Position numbers and translations under genes: made by a program. Below, in pieces: positions 1 through 10,280 of a DNA stretch of 64,000 nucleotides. Every line of letters starts with the position of its first letter. Position 1 is the stretch's first letter. The stretch comes from Parietichytrium sp. I65-24A (Eukaryota > Sar > Bigyra > Thraustochytrida > Thraustochytriidae), in the NCBI GenBank assembly GCA_012862575.1, contig BLSF01000041.1:310001-374000 (forward strand). Reading direction: 5' to 3'. A model generated the notes under the pieces. It did not search any database, was not told where the DNA came from, and saw only the letters and a program-made list of their open reading frames with translations.

Positions 1-3000
1 CATCGGAAACACTCATTCCAACTCGTGCCTCGGAATCGTCAGACGATGCGAACGAATACCAGTGCCCGACATTGAAGTACATTGGGGCCCAAACCAAATC
101 GCCGACAAAAAGCCCGACCTTTTATTTGTCCACAATCGCTCCAACGCCACCCGAGGAACTGAATAACACTGTATACATAGTTTCGGGTGTGGTTGGCGGG
201 ATTTTCGTGGCTGGGATCTTGGCCTGGTGCGCGATACTTTGCGCGAGCCACCGACAGCGGAAGGAGAATGACCAGAGAAGCTTGACCCTCCTCAAGTCGA
301 ATATGTCGGATCCAGAGACAACGGTGGCTGACAGCGGGCGAAAGGCTAGCCAAAACGGTGGGTTTCGGATCTTTGAGCCTTTTGGCTCCTCCGACTTGGG
401 AGGCAACCGGGGTCATCTTTCGAGGTACTCCACGGATGATGCGTCGGGGGCAGTGGACTTTGCGGACCGGATTAAAGATCTGCAAATCGATATGAACCAG
501 TTGATTCTCGGGCCCGTGATTGGAAAAGGTGCCAACGGCAGGATATTTAAGGCAACGTACTGTGGCTCCGATGTGGCCGTCAAAGAACTGTTCCCACGAC
601 TTGTGCCAGCAAACCCAGCTGCGAAGCGAACTCCCTTGAGTCAAATTCCCGCCTCTAGGAATGGGACTGGCTCTTCTTCAGCCTCCTCTGTATCCAATGA
701 TTTGTCTTGTTCTCCACAGCGAGTAGGCCAAGAGAAGTCTGTCGGGCATGGGGTCATCGCCGGGCCGGCCGTTGCTCCTGCTTCCGCGAATACTTCTCTC
801 CGAGGCACGATTCCTGAGACTGGTGTTGCCCCATCCTCGATCTCGCTGGAGATCAATTCCACCCCCTCAACCCCTTCTCGACGCCCACTTAAGAACCATC
901 AGAGTTCCAACCCGTCAAATATTTCCCAGTTCTCCTCCTCTAGCGGAACTACATTGGAGACGTTTGGCAGCACCTTGAAGCGCGGGAACACGAGCAGCGT
1001 CTCCCGCTCCTCCAGCGGCGACTCTGCTCCAGCTGAAAAGCTTAGCAATTCGTTGAAGCGCACGCAGCTCGAGCGAAGTCTGCGGATGGTGAACAAGATA
1101 AGCTCCTCATCTCGCCCTACTCAAGCCACATACACTCACAACACCGGAAGTTCAAGCTCATCACACAACACCCCTCATTTTGCTGAAAATCTGCCGGCCA
1201 AGTATGAAAACGATAGTACCATCGAGGAGATTCTCAACGAGGTGAAGAACTTGCGGCGCCTAAGGCATCCAAACATCATTCAGCTGTATGGCTGCACACA
1301 AGCACACAGTAACGACACTGGCGGGTGGCGATTTTTGGTGGTGATGGAACTCGCTGCGTGCAGTTTGATGGATTTGATCATGAAAACTCCCAAGAGCCAG
1401 AATCTTGCATTCAAGGAGTTTACAATCGAGAGAAAGCTCACTGTTGCAAGACAAATTGCAGGCGCGTGCAAATACATCCATGACAACTCGATGATACACT
1501 TTGACATCAAGCCAGAAAATATTCTCCTCGATGCAGCAGGTAACGCCAAGGTCTGCGATCTAGGCATTGCGCGCTTCTTCGATGGTCCTCTGGATCAGAA
1601 CGAAGGAATTCCAAGTGGCACCCCTGCATACATGGCTCCCGAGCTGTTACAAGAGGGCCGCCTCATTGACACTCGGGTGGACGTCTACAGTTATGGTTTG
1701 GTGCTCTGGCAAATCTTGTACGGCCGCCAGCCTCATCCTCGAGGCTGGACTGTCCCGCGACTGTTTTTCGAAGTGCGTAATAACCATTACCGACCACCGT
1801 TCGACCCTGCCGTAAAGGTAGACCGCCGGTTGATGGACCTGGTTCGCTTGTGCTGGGCAGAGCTTGCAGCTGACCGCCCGTCATTTCTTGACGTTATCGC
1901 TGAGTTGGACAAAGTCATCTCGGAGCGTCTAATCAAATCCAAGATGACGCAGAAACCCATGAGCTACAAGGTAGGGGACAGTGTCGGGGTCTGGGATTAC
2001 ACCGAGAGGCGTTATTTGCCTGCGACGATAGTGGAAATCTTTCCGGAAGTTCAAGCTGCCGATGTACAGCTGAAACGCAGCTGCGACGTCCGGTCGAAAA
2101 TTTCACTCGTGGAACTCATCGCACAGCCTGCGCTTGGCGAAAGCGCAGTCGCACAAGACCCACTCCACTCTATCACGGGTCTTGCCTTTCTGCACGCTGG
2201 CCAAAGAAGTGATCTGAAGCCACTTCGAAAGAATTCTGTCATTGGATCCGAAGTCAACGATCTTCCCGCGCTCGCTCCATTTTCATTGAGATTCGTAGAC
2301 ATGGAATCCGCAATGGATTCAAGTAATGTGATTGGCGACTCGTCCCCGAATTCGCTGTCTGGTCCTTCGTCGCAAGTCGGCTCCAATGCTGCGATGAATA
2401 AGACCTTCATGTTTTCCAACAACGTTCTCCAGATTCAGGGCTTCAAACTTACTGAGCACGGTGTCGCCGAGGATGAATCTGAAGGGGAGGATGAAGATGT
2501 TGACGATAAAATCACCTCTTTTATCGATGCGGATTCATCCGATTCTAGCGTATCCGTGGCTCCCGCGGGGAGAAGTGGGAAAGAGGTTTCGTCCGAGGAT
2601 GTTGCGGATAGGTCCATCCGTATCGCAACGCGCAAGTCTTCGATGCCCATTAAGAGTACGCTCTTCAGATTTTCAGAGCTCGGAAAGGGTGTGAGTGGAA
2701 CGGTCTTTGCTGCTCTGCACCTGCCTACCTTTCGTCTGGTTGCCGTGAAAGAGATTCGTTTCACGGACAAAAACTCTCGTCACCAAGCTGTTCGCGAGTT
2801 GAATGCTTTGTATGGAACGCTGCGAGACCTTTCACGAAGCAAACTTCAGAGCCAAAATATCGTGTGGTTGCACCAAGCGTACTTGGACCCAGACACTCAG
2901 TCTGTTTGTCTCATGATGGAATACTTTGATGGCGGCTCCCTTCAAGACTATCTGGAACGCCTTCGCGCCGACTCAGAAGGACCAGCCGCTGGCGAGTCCA

Positions 3001-4157
3001 GGGCAGCGTCAAATGGCCAAGATGCTGCCGTTGTGGCGAAGAAGGAGCGTAGCTTACCTTTTGGTCATCGAAGCAGGATGTCCAGCGAAGAAGCATCATC
3101 CAACTCCCCACGAATCTTCCGGCGTCGAGGAAGTTATGATAGCCGTATTGCAGCGGAGAAACCTCCAGTTATCGTCTCCACTGGGCTTTGCGTCGAGAGC
3201 ACTCTTGCCATGGTTGCTGAGAGCATCCTGAACGCGATCGCCTACCTGCATGAGAATAACTTTTTGCACCTGGATATCAAACCTGCAAATATCCTAATTA
3301 GCAGTCGTGGGCATGTCAAGCTGGCAGACTTTGGCCTTGCGCGTCAGTTGGAGGCGTCTGGTCACCACTTTGCGTCCACATTTGTTGGCACAATGAAGTA
3401 CATGAGCCCTGAGCGTCTGCGCGGGGAGCAGTACAGCTACCCGTGTGACATCTTCTCCTTTGCGCTTACCATGTTTGTCCTCACTCTCGGGCACTATCCA
3501 GAGGAGCTCATCAATAATCTTTCAAGCTCTGGTAGCTCTGCCGCGGGCAAAAATGCAAAGAGCGGGGAAATGAGCGGAATGGGACACAAGTCGCGAACTC
3601 TTAGCAGTACCATTTCAGAATCTGAAGGCGCTGATGAGAAGGGTTCCGTGATGTACTGGAAGCTTTTAGAGAGGTGGAAAACGGGCAAAGCCCTGGAGCT
3701 CCCGGAGAAGGTCTTGTTCAAGCGTTCGCGCCAAGATGCTAGCGCAAAAGAGATTACTTTCTCACCCGAGTACCGTGATTTTCTTGCCCGCGGCTTGAGC
3801 CTTTCTCCGGAGAATCGATCCTCCGCAAAAGAGTTGCTGAACCATCCCTGGTTGCTGCAATTCCGTGGCGCCGGAGGCCAGTGCAACTCGAGCGACCTTG
3901 GCCAATCCCCAGAGACTGCGAGACGATTGTTGCAGCACATTTCCTTTGGGCTCATGTCAAAGGCAAGGACCGACCCTGTGGTCCGTGATGCTATAGGCGT
4001 ACCCAGCTCGGCAGTCGATAATTCGAGCGGAATTCTCTCGTTGGATTTGAGCGAGCAAAAAATGCAGACACTGGCCAACGAGTTGGTTCTCCCGGTTGAA
4101 GTTGTGAAGCAATCATTTCTCGTGGCTGCAGAGAGCGTCTCGTCGAGCACGCCATGA
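1..4157 (+). CDS. Receptor-like protein with tandem TKL-like and MAPKK-like kinase domains (5' partial)
   Basis: The frame is already open at base 3 and has no ATG before the first TTG at 72, so the N-terminus lies outside the window. What remains is a PT-rich stalk (about 95-160), one membrane helix (about 171-245) and a cytoplasmic part. Kinase 1 begins with a glycine loop GKGANG and the ATP lysine in VAVKEL (about 582). It is then interrupted by about 200 Ser/Pro-rich residues (600-1205) before helix C, and continues through HFDIKPEN (1498), DLG instead of DFG, and GTPAYMAPE. Its C-lobe (CWAELAADRPSF) is TKL-like. Kinase 2 (about 2665-3870) has GKGVSG, VAVKEI, HLDIKPAN, ADFGLA and FVGTMKYMSPERL; the last resembles MAPK kinases. 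Both catalytic loops lack the HRD arginine, so both are non-RD kinases. Stop TGA at 4155-4157. A plasma-membrane signalling receptor is inferred; the ligand is unknown. Confidence 0.85.
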   Translation, partial: SETLIPTRASESSDDANEYQCPTLKYIGAQTKSPTKSPTFYLSTIAPTPPEELNNTVYIVSGVVGGIFVAGILAWCAILCASHRQRKENDQRSLTLLKSNMSDPETTVADSGRKASQNGGFRIFEPFGSSDLGGNRGHLSRYSTDDASGAVDFADRIKDLQIDMNQLILGPVIGKGANGRIFKATYCGSDVAVKELFPRLVPANPAAKRTPLSQIPASRNGTGSSSASSVSNDLSCSPQRVGQEKSVGHGVIAGPAVAPASANTSLRGTIPETGVAPSSISLEINSTPSTPSRRPLKNHQSSNPSNISQFSSSSGTTLETFGSTLKRGNTSSVSRSSSGDSAPAEKLSNSLKRTQLERSLRMVNKISSSSRPTQATYTHNTGSSSSSHNTPHFAENLPAKYENDSTIEEILNEVKNLRRLRHPNIIQLYGCTQAHSNDTGGWRFLVVMELAACSLMDLIMKTPKSQNLAFKEFTIERKLTVARQIAGACKYIHDNSMIHFDIKPENILLDAAGNAKVCDLGIARFFDGPLDQNEGIPSGTPAYMAPELLQEGRLIDTRVDVYSYGLVLWQILYGRQPHPRGWTVPRLFFEVRNNHYRPPFDPAVKVDRRLMDLVRLCWAELAADRPSFLDVIAELDKVISERLIKSKMTQKPMSYKVGDSVGVWDYTERRYLPATIVEIFPEVQAADVQLKRSCDVRSKISLVELIAQPALGESAVAQDPLHSITGLAFLHAGQRSDLKPLRKNSVIGSEVNDLPALAPFSLRFVDMESAMDSSNVIGDSSPNSLSGPSSQVGSNAAMNKTFMFSNNVLQIQGFKLTEHGVAEDESEGEDEDVDDKITSFIDADSSDSSVSVAPAGRSGKEVSSEDVADRSIRIATRKSSMPIKSTLFRFSELGKGVSGTVFAALHLPTFRLVAVKEIRFTDKNSRHQAVRELNALYGTLRDLSRSKLQSQNIVWLHQAYLDPDTQSVCLMMEYFDGGSLQDYLERLRADSEGPAAGESRAASNGQDAAVVAKKERSLPFGHRSRMSSEEASSNSPRIFRRRGSYDSRIAAEKPPVIVSTGLCVESTLAMVAESILNAIAYLHENNFLHLDIKPANILISSRGHVKLADFGLARQLEASGHHFASTFVGTMKYMSPERLRGEQYSYPCDIFSFALTMFVLTLGHYPEELINNLSSSGSSAAGKNAKSGEMSGMGHKSRTLSSTISESEGADEKGSVMYWKLLERWKTGKALELPEKVLFKRSRQDASAKEITFSPEYRDFLARGLSLSPENRSSAKELLNHPWLLQFRGAGGQCNSSDLGQSPETARRLLQHISFGLMSKARTDPVVRDAIGVPSSAVDNSSGILSLDLSEQKMQTLANELVLPVEVVKQSFLVAAESVSSSTP

Positions 4158-4526
4158 TTTGATTGACTGACTGATTGATTGATATAATTATTGTGTTTTT
4201 AATTCCATTAGTTGGTTGTCGATTGATCGACCGATGATCGGTCGAATATTATACATATACGAGTACTGTAAACGATCTAATATTTTCTGTATTATGTTTT
4301 GCACGGTCTATTCGTATCGAGAGTGGCTTTGTAAACGGTCGACTCCACTTGCGCTTGAGCCCTATTGACGTTTTGTCAGAAATGCCTTGTCGTTCTGTAT
4401 CATTTTACTGTATTTATTCTATATATAACTTGTCTAGAGCTAGTAGATAATGGTGACGATAGATGACAGGGAAATCAACGCATAAGACTGAACATCGTGT
4501 ATCATGCTGCTGACAAGCCAGACCAA
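4158..4526. other. Convergent intergenic spacer, 369 bp
   Basis: This spacer separates the stop codons of two convergent genes. It is AT-rich, starts with GATTGACTGA-type repeats, and presumably holds both 3' UTRs and poly(A) sites. I see no gene in it. Confidence 0.6.
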
Positions 4527-7373
4527 TCAGTATGTTTGCTCTTGAAAAGACATGTCCTTCTTTGATCGTCCGAGAGCTGCAGGAACCACTCCGGACCGGC
4601 CATTCGTTTCATCAACTTGCGCTTTCATTTTGTTTATGCGCACTTCCTCCTTCAGGTTTGCCTGCTCAAGATTAAGAGCCGAGATCTCTTCGGTGCGAGG
4701 CACCCTCTCAGACTCTGCTCTCACCTTCATAATCTCCTCTCTCGTGCTGAGCAGCTTGCGCCCCACAACGTTGAAATCGTCAGACTTGTCGTAAGTCAAG
4801 TCCTTGTCAAGATTGTACAGACGGCCCGCCTCAACGAATTGTTTGTCTTTCTGCCACTTGCGACGATTGCGGATGAGAAACAGCGCAAACAGGAGGAACA
4901 GAGCAAACGCGGAGCCGCCAATGATGGCGGCATACATGACTGTCTTATCATTTTCGCCCTCAAAGACTTCGATGTAGGTTGGTGCGAAGGTGGGCTTTGC
5001 GGTTAGGGGGATGACGCGAGCGGCCTGCGAAACGTAGCTGTAGAAGACTTCCTCGTCGGTGGGCGGGGTAATTCTGGCGACTTGGAGCCCCGTCGGGAAG
5101 CCAGATTCTGAGACCGTCTCTAGTTCAATGGTGATATTGCACCCGCCATCACCAAAGCAAGCGTAGAGCGCGAAGGTTCCCGGATATGCAGACTGGATCT
5201 GTGTCGTGTAGGTACCATTGCCATGGTCAACGATGGTGGCTGGGAGAATTTTGGGGGTAAGCGAGCCGCCATAGTAAGTGTTGTTTGTTGAGTTCGCAGT
5301 TTCAAGCAACCGCAAGGAGGAACCGCCAGCCTCTACCTCCGAGAGCGCAGGGATGACTTCCACAAACCAGCCCTGTGCAAAGCGAGAGAATCCGCCATAC
5401 TCGAGTTTATTCAGGCAATTGTCTCGCGTGTAGAATGAGAAGCCGGTGGCCTCCTTTCCGTCGGCAGAAATCTCTTTTGCTTGACTGTCAGGGAGAAGAT
5501 CTACTGCAACAGTCTTGTTTGGGTCAATAGCAACAGTAAGAACTTCCCAGTCCGAAATTTCCACCGTGCCTGGAGAAAAGCTGGATGCAGAAGTAAAGCC
5601 CATGTGGGCCGTTCTTCCATTAAGAATATCCCCAAGTGTGCAATTGCTGTCTCTCAGGTAAAGAGAGCCGTCGATGTAGACCTGGAGCCAAGCAGGGGAG
5701 GCGAGGTACTCAATGCGCACTTCGTGCTCCTGCTCATCGTACTTCAAGTCCCTAAGAACTTGTTCGTACACAACTCGGGTTTCCTCGCCGGGTCCGTTCG
5801 GAATATCCTCGTTCTTTGAATAGTGTATGCGGACGTCCTGCACACTGCAGTTATAGTTGGTGTCGCGGCGATCGGAGCACACATCAAAGACTACTGCAAG
5901 ACTATTTTCTAAGCGTCGAAAGTTGAGCGCGCTGCCCGTAGAGAATGGCATATTCACAAGGCCCTCTGGTCGATTGTGGAGAACGAACGCAAAGCCTTCT
6001 GGTATTCCTCCATCCATAAAGCGAAACTTGAAGGTGGAGATAAATCCTGGCCCCACGTTCTGCTTTTGTTGCAGGTAGACAGCTCCAGGACTTTGAGCAA
6101 CGCTTTCCGTACTGGTCAAGCTCAACTTGTTCGCGCTGCCCTCCCCAACAACGGAAGACACTCCATAAATGTAAAAGTCTTCAGCAACTGAGTCTGCTGC
6201 GGAAAATGCTACTTCATTGGCGTCATCCCTCGCCACGTTGCAGGACGTTGAGATGGTGGTTTCTATCCGAAAATTGCTGCCTTCCGTGTGACGTTCAGCA
6301 TGGAACATATCGAACGAGTAGATGCCACCAATTTCAAGCCCAAATGTTGCCGCCGTATCGTTGTTGAGATAGACCGACCCCAAATGAGGTGGGTGAAGAC
6401 CACCAAGGTCGACAGCAAGAATGTCGTTGACGTAGACCCAGACGTCATCATCACCGTTGAAGATGAACGTTTCATTCCCACTGTATTCAAAGTAAGTATG
6501 AATTTCGGTGGTGTACCAGAACTTATCTTCAGACCAGTCCATGTCACTCTGCGTATCGGTGATTGGTCGCGTCCTTCCTTTCGTCGCGCTGAACGAATTT
6601 GTCCACGCCGGAGCATTGCGAAAGTCCGGGAACACCTCTCTGTAGGAAGTCTCGTTTACGATGTTGTTCAGATAATTGAGGGGGTCGAAGCGTGGTGGCT
6701 CACAAAAGGACTCGCCAGGGACCTTGGGGCAAGTAACAGCCGAGTCATAGACGTAGTTCCCGGTAGACTCGTCCAGCTCGAGGGTCAAAGTTTGCCCGAT
6801 GCGTTTGTTGTATTTCACATCGTCTGTGTACCAGCTCTTGAAATACTTTGACTTTGCTAGTGAGTATCTCTTCTGAGAACAGTCCGCGTTCATGCACCGC
6901 ATCCCGCATTGGGCTTCTGGGTCGCTCGTGCAGGGTAGGGGCTTTTTCAGGCCGCTACTCTCGACGGCACTGAGGCTGCTGTTCACCGTTGGGCTGATTG
7001 GCTCTGCCGAAGTGCAACCTACAGTGCAGCTTGGGCCGTTTACGTAATTGGAATCCGAAGCCTCGAAATCCGGGTGACCAGATATCTTGCCTGCGCGCAT
7101 GTCACTCCACCACGGGCAGTACGGCGTGGCCGCCAGAAAGTAGGTTGGTGCCGCCAGTGTCAAAATAGAATCAAGGCTTTCAAGCTCGTAATTCGCCGTT
7201 GTTAGCCCACCATAAGACGCGTCCTCCGCCACGCCCCAGGCGTCTTTGTAATCCGTGTCCTTCATGCAATGAGACGGCAGGAAGTCGCGGTACGTGATCT
7301 GCAGGGTCAGCGTGCTCGGCGCCGAGTGGGCCGCCACGGCAACGCTCAGCACGCCGACGATCTTCAGTTTCAT
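4527..7373 (-). CDS. Type I membrane protein: fibro-slime, L-type lectin-like and filamin-like ectodomain
   Basis: A 948-residue protein starting at an ATG with a clear signal peptide (MKLKIVGVLSVAVAAHSA). Residues about 225-375 form a fibro-slime/PA14-type domain, seen in the run FNGDDDVWVYVNDILAVDLGG and the following LGGLHPPH. Residues about 385-610 look like an L-type lectin fold (GFAFVLHN, AVVFDVC, GFTSASS). A filamin-like Ig repeat follows (VDHGNGTYTT, then PGTFALYACFG). Then come a PT-rich juxtamembrane stretch (KPTFAPTY), a single membrane helix (about 795-815) with a basic stop-transfer RNRRKWQK, and a charged coiled-coil-prone tail. It is likely a cell-surface adhesion or carbohydrate-binding receptor. 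The tail has no kinase domain. It is tail-to-tail with the dual-kinase receptor, whose stalk is also PT-rich, but a functional link is only a guess. Confidence 0.8.
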   Translation of the reverse strand: MKLKIVGVLSVAVAAHSAPSTLTLQITYRDFLPSHCMKDTDYKDAWGVAEDASYGGLTTANYELESLDSILTLAAPTYFLAATPYCPWWSDMRAGKISGHPDFEASDSNYVNGPSCTVGCTSAEPISPTVNSSLSAVESSGLKKPLPCTSDPEAQCGMRCMNADCSQKRYSLAKSKYFKSWYTDDVKYNKRIGQTLTLELDESTGNYVYDSAVTCPKVPGESFCEPPRFDPLNYLNNIVNETSYREVFPDFRNAPAWTNSFSATKGRTRPITDTQSDMDWSEDKFWYTTEIHTYFEYSGNETFIFNGDDDVWVYVNDILAVDLGGLHPPHLGSVYLNNDTAATFGLEIGGIYSFDMFHAERHTEGSNFRIETTISTSCNVARDDANEVAFSAADSVAEDFYIYGVSSVVGEGSANKLSLTSTESVAQSPGAVYLQQKQNVGPGFISTFKFRFMDGGIPEGFAFVLHNRPEGLVNMPFSTGSALNFRRLENSLAVVFDVCSDRRDTNYNCSVQDVRIHYSKNEDIPNGPGEETRVVYEQVLRDLKYDEQEHEVRIEYLASPAWLQVYIDGSLYLRDSNCTLGDILNGRTAHMGFTSASSFSPGTVEISDWEVLTVAIDPNKTVAVDLLPDSQAKEISADGKEATGFSFYTRDNCLNKLEYGGFSRFAQGWFVEVIPALSEVEAGGSSLRLLETANSTNNTYYGGSLTPKILPATIVDHGNGTYTTQIQSAYPGTFALYACFGDGGCNITIELETVSESGFPTGLQVARITPPTDEEVFYSYVSQAARVIPLTAKPTFAPTYIEVFEGENDKTVMYAAIIGGSAFALFLLFALFLIRNRRKWQKDKQFVEAGRLYNLDKDLTYDKSDDFNVVGRKLLSTREEIMKVRAESERVPRTEEISALNLEQANLKEEVRINKMKAQVDETNGRSGVVPAALGRSKKDMSFQEQTY

Positions 7374-7811
7374 CTTGCTCTCTCCTTTCCGTGCGTCGGT
7401 CCACCGGGCCGCACTCCAGCGAGCCGCAAAGAAAATGAAAGAAAGCGAAAGGACTCCACCTCAACAGCCAACAGCCAACAGCGAAAAGCGAAAAGCGAAA
7501 AGCGCCGAATCACCAAACAGTCTCCTGCTGACCCGCGGCCTTCCTTGCTCCAAGTCTGCTATCCCGCTACTCCTGCAGCGCGCCCCTTGCCAACGCAAAA
7601 CAAAACAAAGCAAAGCAAGCAAAGCAGCAGCGTTCTCATTCACATGCCAATCAATCACTAAATCAATGGATCAATCAATACAATACGATCAATCAATCAA
7701 TGAAAGTTGAACTCGTTCAACAACACATCAACGCCATTGCACACACTTTGCGCCTAGCCCCTGGCTATTGTATCCTTTAGCTATATCGTAGCCAGCCTAA
7801 ACACGAACACG

Positions 7812-7828
7812 AGCTAGCTAGCTAGCTA
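7812..7828. repeat. (CTAG)n tetranucleotide run
   Basis: About four tandem CTAG units. CTAG words are also dense at 15.6-16.1 kb and 41.4-42.1 kb. Confidence 0.8.
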
Positions 7829-8064
7829 GTAATTGTACTTACGGGAAAGCATGATGGGGGCTAGGCCTGGAGGGTGTGTTTGCTGTCTGCTCCGTGAGAG
7901 AAGGAGAAACAGAGAATACAGAGAAGGAGAGACAGACAGGCATGGATGGCTTTGGAGGCATGGCCATGCCACATGAATGTAAGGTCTTGTCGACGACTGC
8001 AGAAGTGCGTGTTGGACGAGTCGAGCTGTGAGTTGGACGATCGGGAGTGGTGGTCGCTCGTTTC

Positions 8065-8112
8065 TTTCATTCATTCATTCATTCATCTACTTTCATTCAT
8101 TCATTCATTCGT
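8065..8112. repeat. (TTCA)n microsatellite
   Basis: Two blocks of tandem TTCA units separated by a few bases. Confidence 0.85.
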
Positions 8113-8533
8113 TGGGCTGTCTTATGTATCAGAACTCGTGCTAGTTGCGGGCGAAGATGTGGCACGGATCGGAAGGCTACTGTGAAAGTTCCTTCTGCTG
8201 ACGCGTTGACGTTGTTGACTTTGTTGACATCTTGTGTCGCTGGTGTTTTTACATGTTTTTACAGCAGCATCAAGTCTCCTGACGTGTGAATTCAGAATTC
8301 TGTTTGGTGATCTTGGCACGGGTGGCACGGGGCAGGGTGAACTCTCGTTTTCATTTTTCATTGTCGTGCAAGTGCCAACCCCTTTGCAGCTCTTGCAGTA
8401 CAACTCGGAAGAGGGAGGTTGGGTTGGCACTTTTCTGTTGCGCCTGTGTGTGTGCGCTCAACATCTGCATATCATGTCATCTGCACAAATGCAGCGCTGA
8501 CTTTTTTTGACTTGCTTCCTCCTCCACTTTCGC

Positions 8534-8578
8534 GACAGCATAGACAGCATAGACAGCATAGACAGCATAGACAACATT
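8534..8578. repeat. 9-bp tandem repeat, unit GACAGCATA
   Basis: Four exact units followed by one degenerate unit (GACAACATT). Confidence 0.9.
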
Positions 8579-8948
8579 GACAGCGTGCTTCCTTCAATGC
8601 CTCGCCAAGTTTGAAGATGGTCCACACGCCCTTCCGCGAAGATGAAGAAAAAATATTACCATGTACTACGCAAAGTACAAGAAGTACAAGAGCGGCGCAC
8701 ACTCTGCGATCCAGAACTCGTTCATTCACTCCAGTTGTGCACTACTGTATTATATAAGAGGGACGTAACCCTGTATTGAAGGTACGGAGCTACTCGGATA
8801 GATAGTATTGGATTAACGTCAGCGATAGGAGTACTGAGACGTGTAGCAGCTGTTACCGCTCGAGACCTGTTTTAGGGCTGATAGTAAGCTAACTACTCTA
8901 CTTGGACGCTAGCCATCATGTAAATGTGGCGGAGGGTGGAAGGCGTTC

Positions 8949-9019
8949 GTCCGAGTAGTGTATGGGTACCATACCAGCCTTCCAAGCTGGTGAACCGGGT
9001 TCGAGTCCCGGCTCGGACA
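8949..9019 (+). tRNA. tRNA-Gly(UCC)
   Basis: Acceptor strands GTCCGAG (8949-8955) and CTCGGAC (9012-9018) pair fully, followed by discriminator A. The anticodon stem CCAGC/GCTGG encloses CTTCCAA with anticodon TCC at 8981-8983. The T arm CCGGG-TTCGAGT-CCCGG is canonical. The D arm (about 8958-8972) is compatible but weakly paired. T-runs about 10 bases downstream are suitable Pol III terminators. There is no intron. CCA is not encoded. Confidence 0.93.
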
Positions 9020-9696
9020 AAGCTTTCATTTTTTATATATTTTTTCATCAATTTTTTTTTGTCCTCATCGATCATCCACCACCGGCCGTGATACAAGGGC
9101 ATCTTCCGGGCCCAACGACCCTCGCCAACAGCTGCACACTGAATACAACTGTATCAGCCGAGGACAAACAGAAACGGATTGCCGAACGGGCTTCTTCGCT
9201 CCCAGTCAAATGTTCACTTTCCTGTCAATTGAAATCAGTGGTATTGGTGCACACCTTTTCGGTGGGAAAGAGCGATTGCTGTGTTGTGACATCTGCAACT
9301 GACCCCACAAGAAACGTTGGCCCCTACGTTATTCCCTTCCGCAGGGCAACGCGCCAGTTTCTCGTCTCAGGGGCCTCCCCGTTGACTGCGAAGTTTCAAT
9401 AGTCCGTAGCGGGGGCGCCGTTACGCACATATCCTACTCATGTGGCGTTTCGCTCGGTTCTTCCACGTAACGCTGGCGTCCACAGTGACGCGCGGCCCTT
9501 CGGAGGTGGCGTGCGGAGGTAGTCTTGCCTTCTTCCCTTTTCTTTCATTCTTCCCCCACCGACTGACGCGTCGAGAGTCTCGCTGGCCGGGTCGTACTGT
9601 TTACAATAACCACTGCTACTGCGCGAGGACAAGAACTGGCTGCACCGGCGGAGGAGAAGGAAGGGGCCGCGAGGTGTGGGGTACTCTGGCGAGCGT

Positions 9697-9732
9697 TTTT
9701 TGTTTGTTTGTTTTGTTTGTTTGTTTGTTTGG
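9697..9732. repeat. (TTTG)n microsatellite
   Basis: Tandem TTTG units with one interrupting T. Confidence 0.85.
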
Positions 9733-9965
9733 GGGTCCCCGCGTCAGAGGAAGAAGGAGATATATCGTACTTTGTTTGGGAAAGTGTGCTGGGACGCAAG
9801 CGTACATGGGGCGGCGTTGATCTTTGTGGCAGTATATACTTCTCGCGCAGATATTTCACGGAGGTGGGCGTATATAATAAGGTGATATTTATAGACAAAT
9901 TCGACAACAGTCCGGCGCCTGGGGCAGGCATTATGTTGGCTCGGTTGTAGACGAAGAATCGAGGG

Positions 9966-10005
9966 AATATATATATAATATATATAACATATATATATAT
10001 ACACA
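9966..10005. repeat. AT/TA dinucleotide run
   Basis: Imperfect alternating A-T tract in the kinase upstream region. It could act as an unwinding or TATA-like element, but nothing proves that. Confidence 0.8.
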
Positions 10006-10280
10006 TACGCACGGAGGGATCAGACTCGGAGAGCGCCGCAAAGGTCGTCCGCGCGGCGGGCGTTGCAGAATTGTATTGAATATTCAATTCCACGCAGCTA
10101 TCTTTCGACACTTTTTTTGAACTTGGGAGTTTTTTAATTCGGAGTACAAAACTTGGCGACTGGCGTTCCAGCTGCGGCAGGGGAGAAGGCGCAAAGCATC
10201 GTACATAGGTTGAATTGGTGCTTAGAGAAGGCAGAACGCATACGGCAAACGTTTTAAAAATTGGCCGCCACGTCGGTACT

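Larger units (their letters stand above)
7374..8948. other. Gene-free spacer upstream of the fibro-slime gene
   Basis: About 1.6 kb with no convincing gene. It contains a (CTAG)n run at about 7812-7828, (TTCA)n at 8065-8112, a 9-bp tandem repeat at 8534-8578, and a stop-dense stretch at 8740-8930. The promoter and 5' UTR of the leftward gene must lie at its left end. Confidence 0.6.
9020..10280. other. Spacer upstream of the HRDVSPEN kinase
   Basis: No supported gene. A frame over 8962-9402 overlaps the tRNA and has no recognisable domain. The spacer holds (TTTG)n at 9697-9732 and an AT dinucleotide run at 9966-10005. It probably contains the promoter and leader of the rightward kinase. Confidence 0.55.

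Noticed and set aside
8962-9402. A 146-codon open frame beginning inside the tRNA-Gly gene
   Set aside because: It overlaps the tRNA, has low-complexity middle sequence and no recognisable domain.
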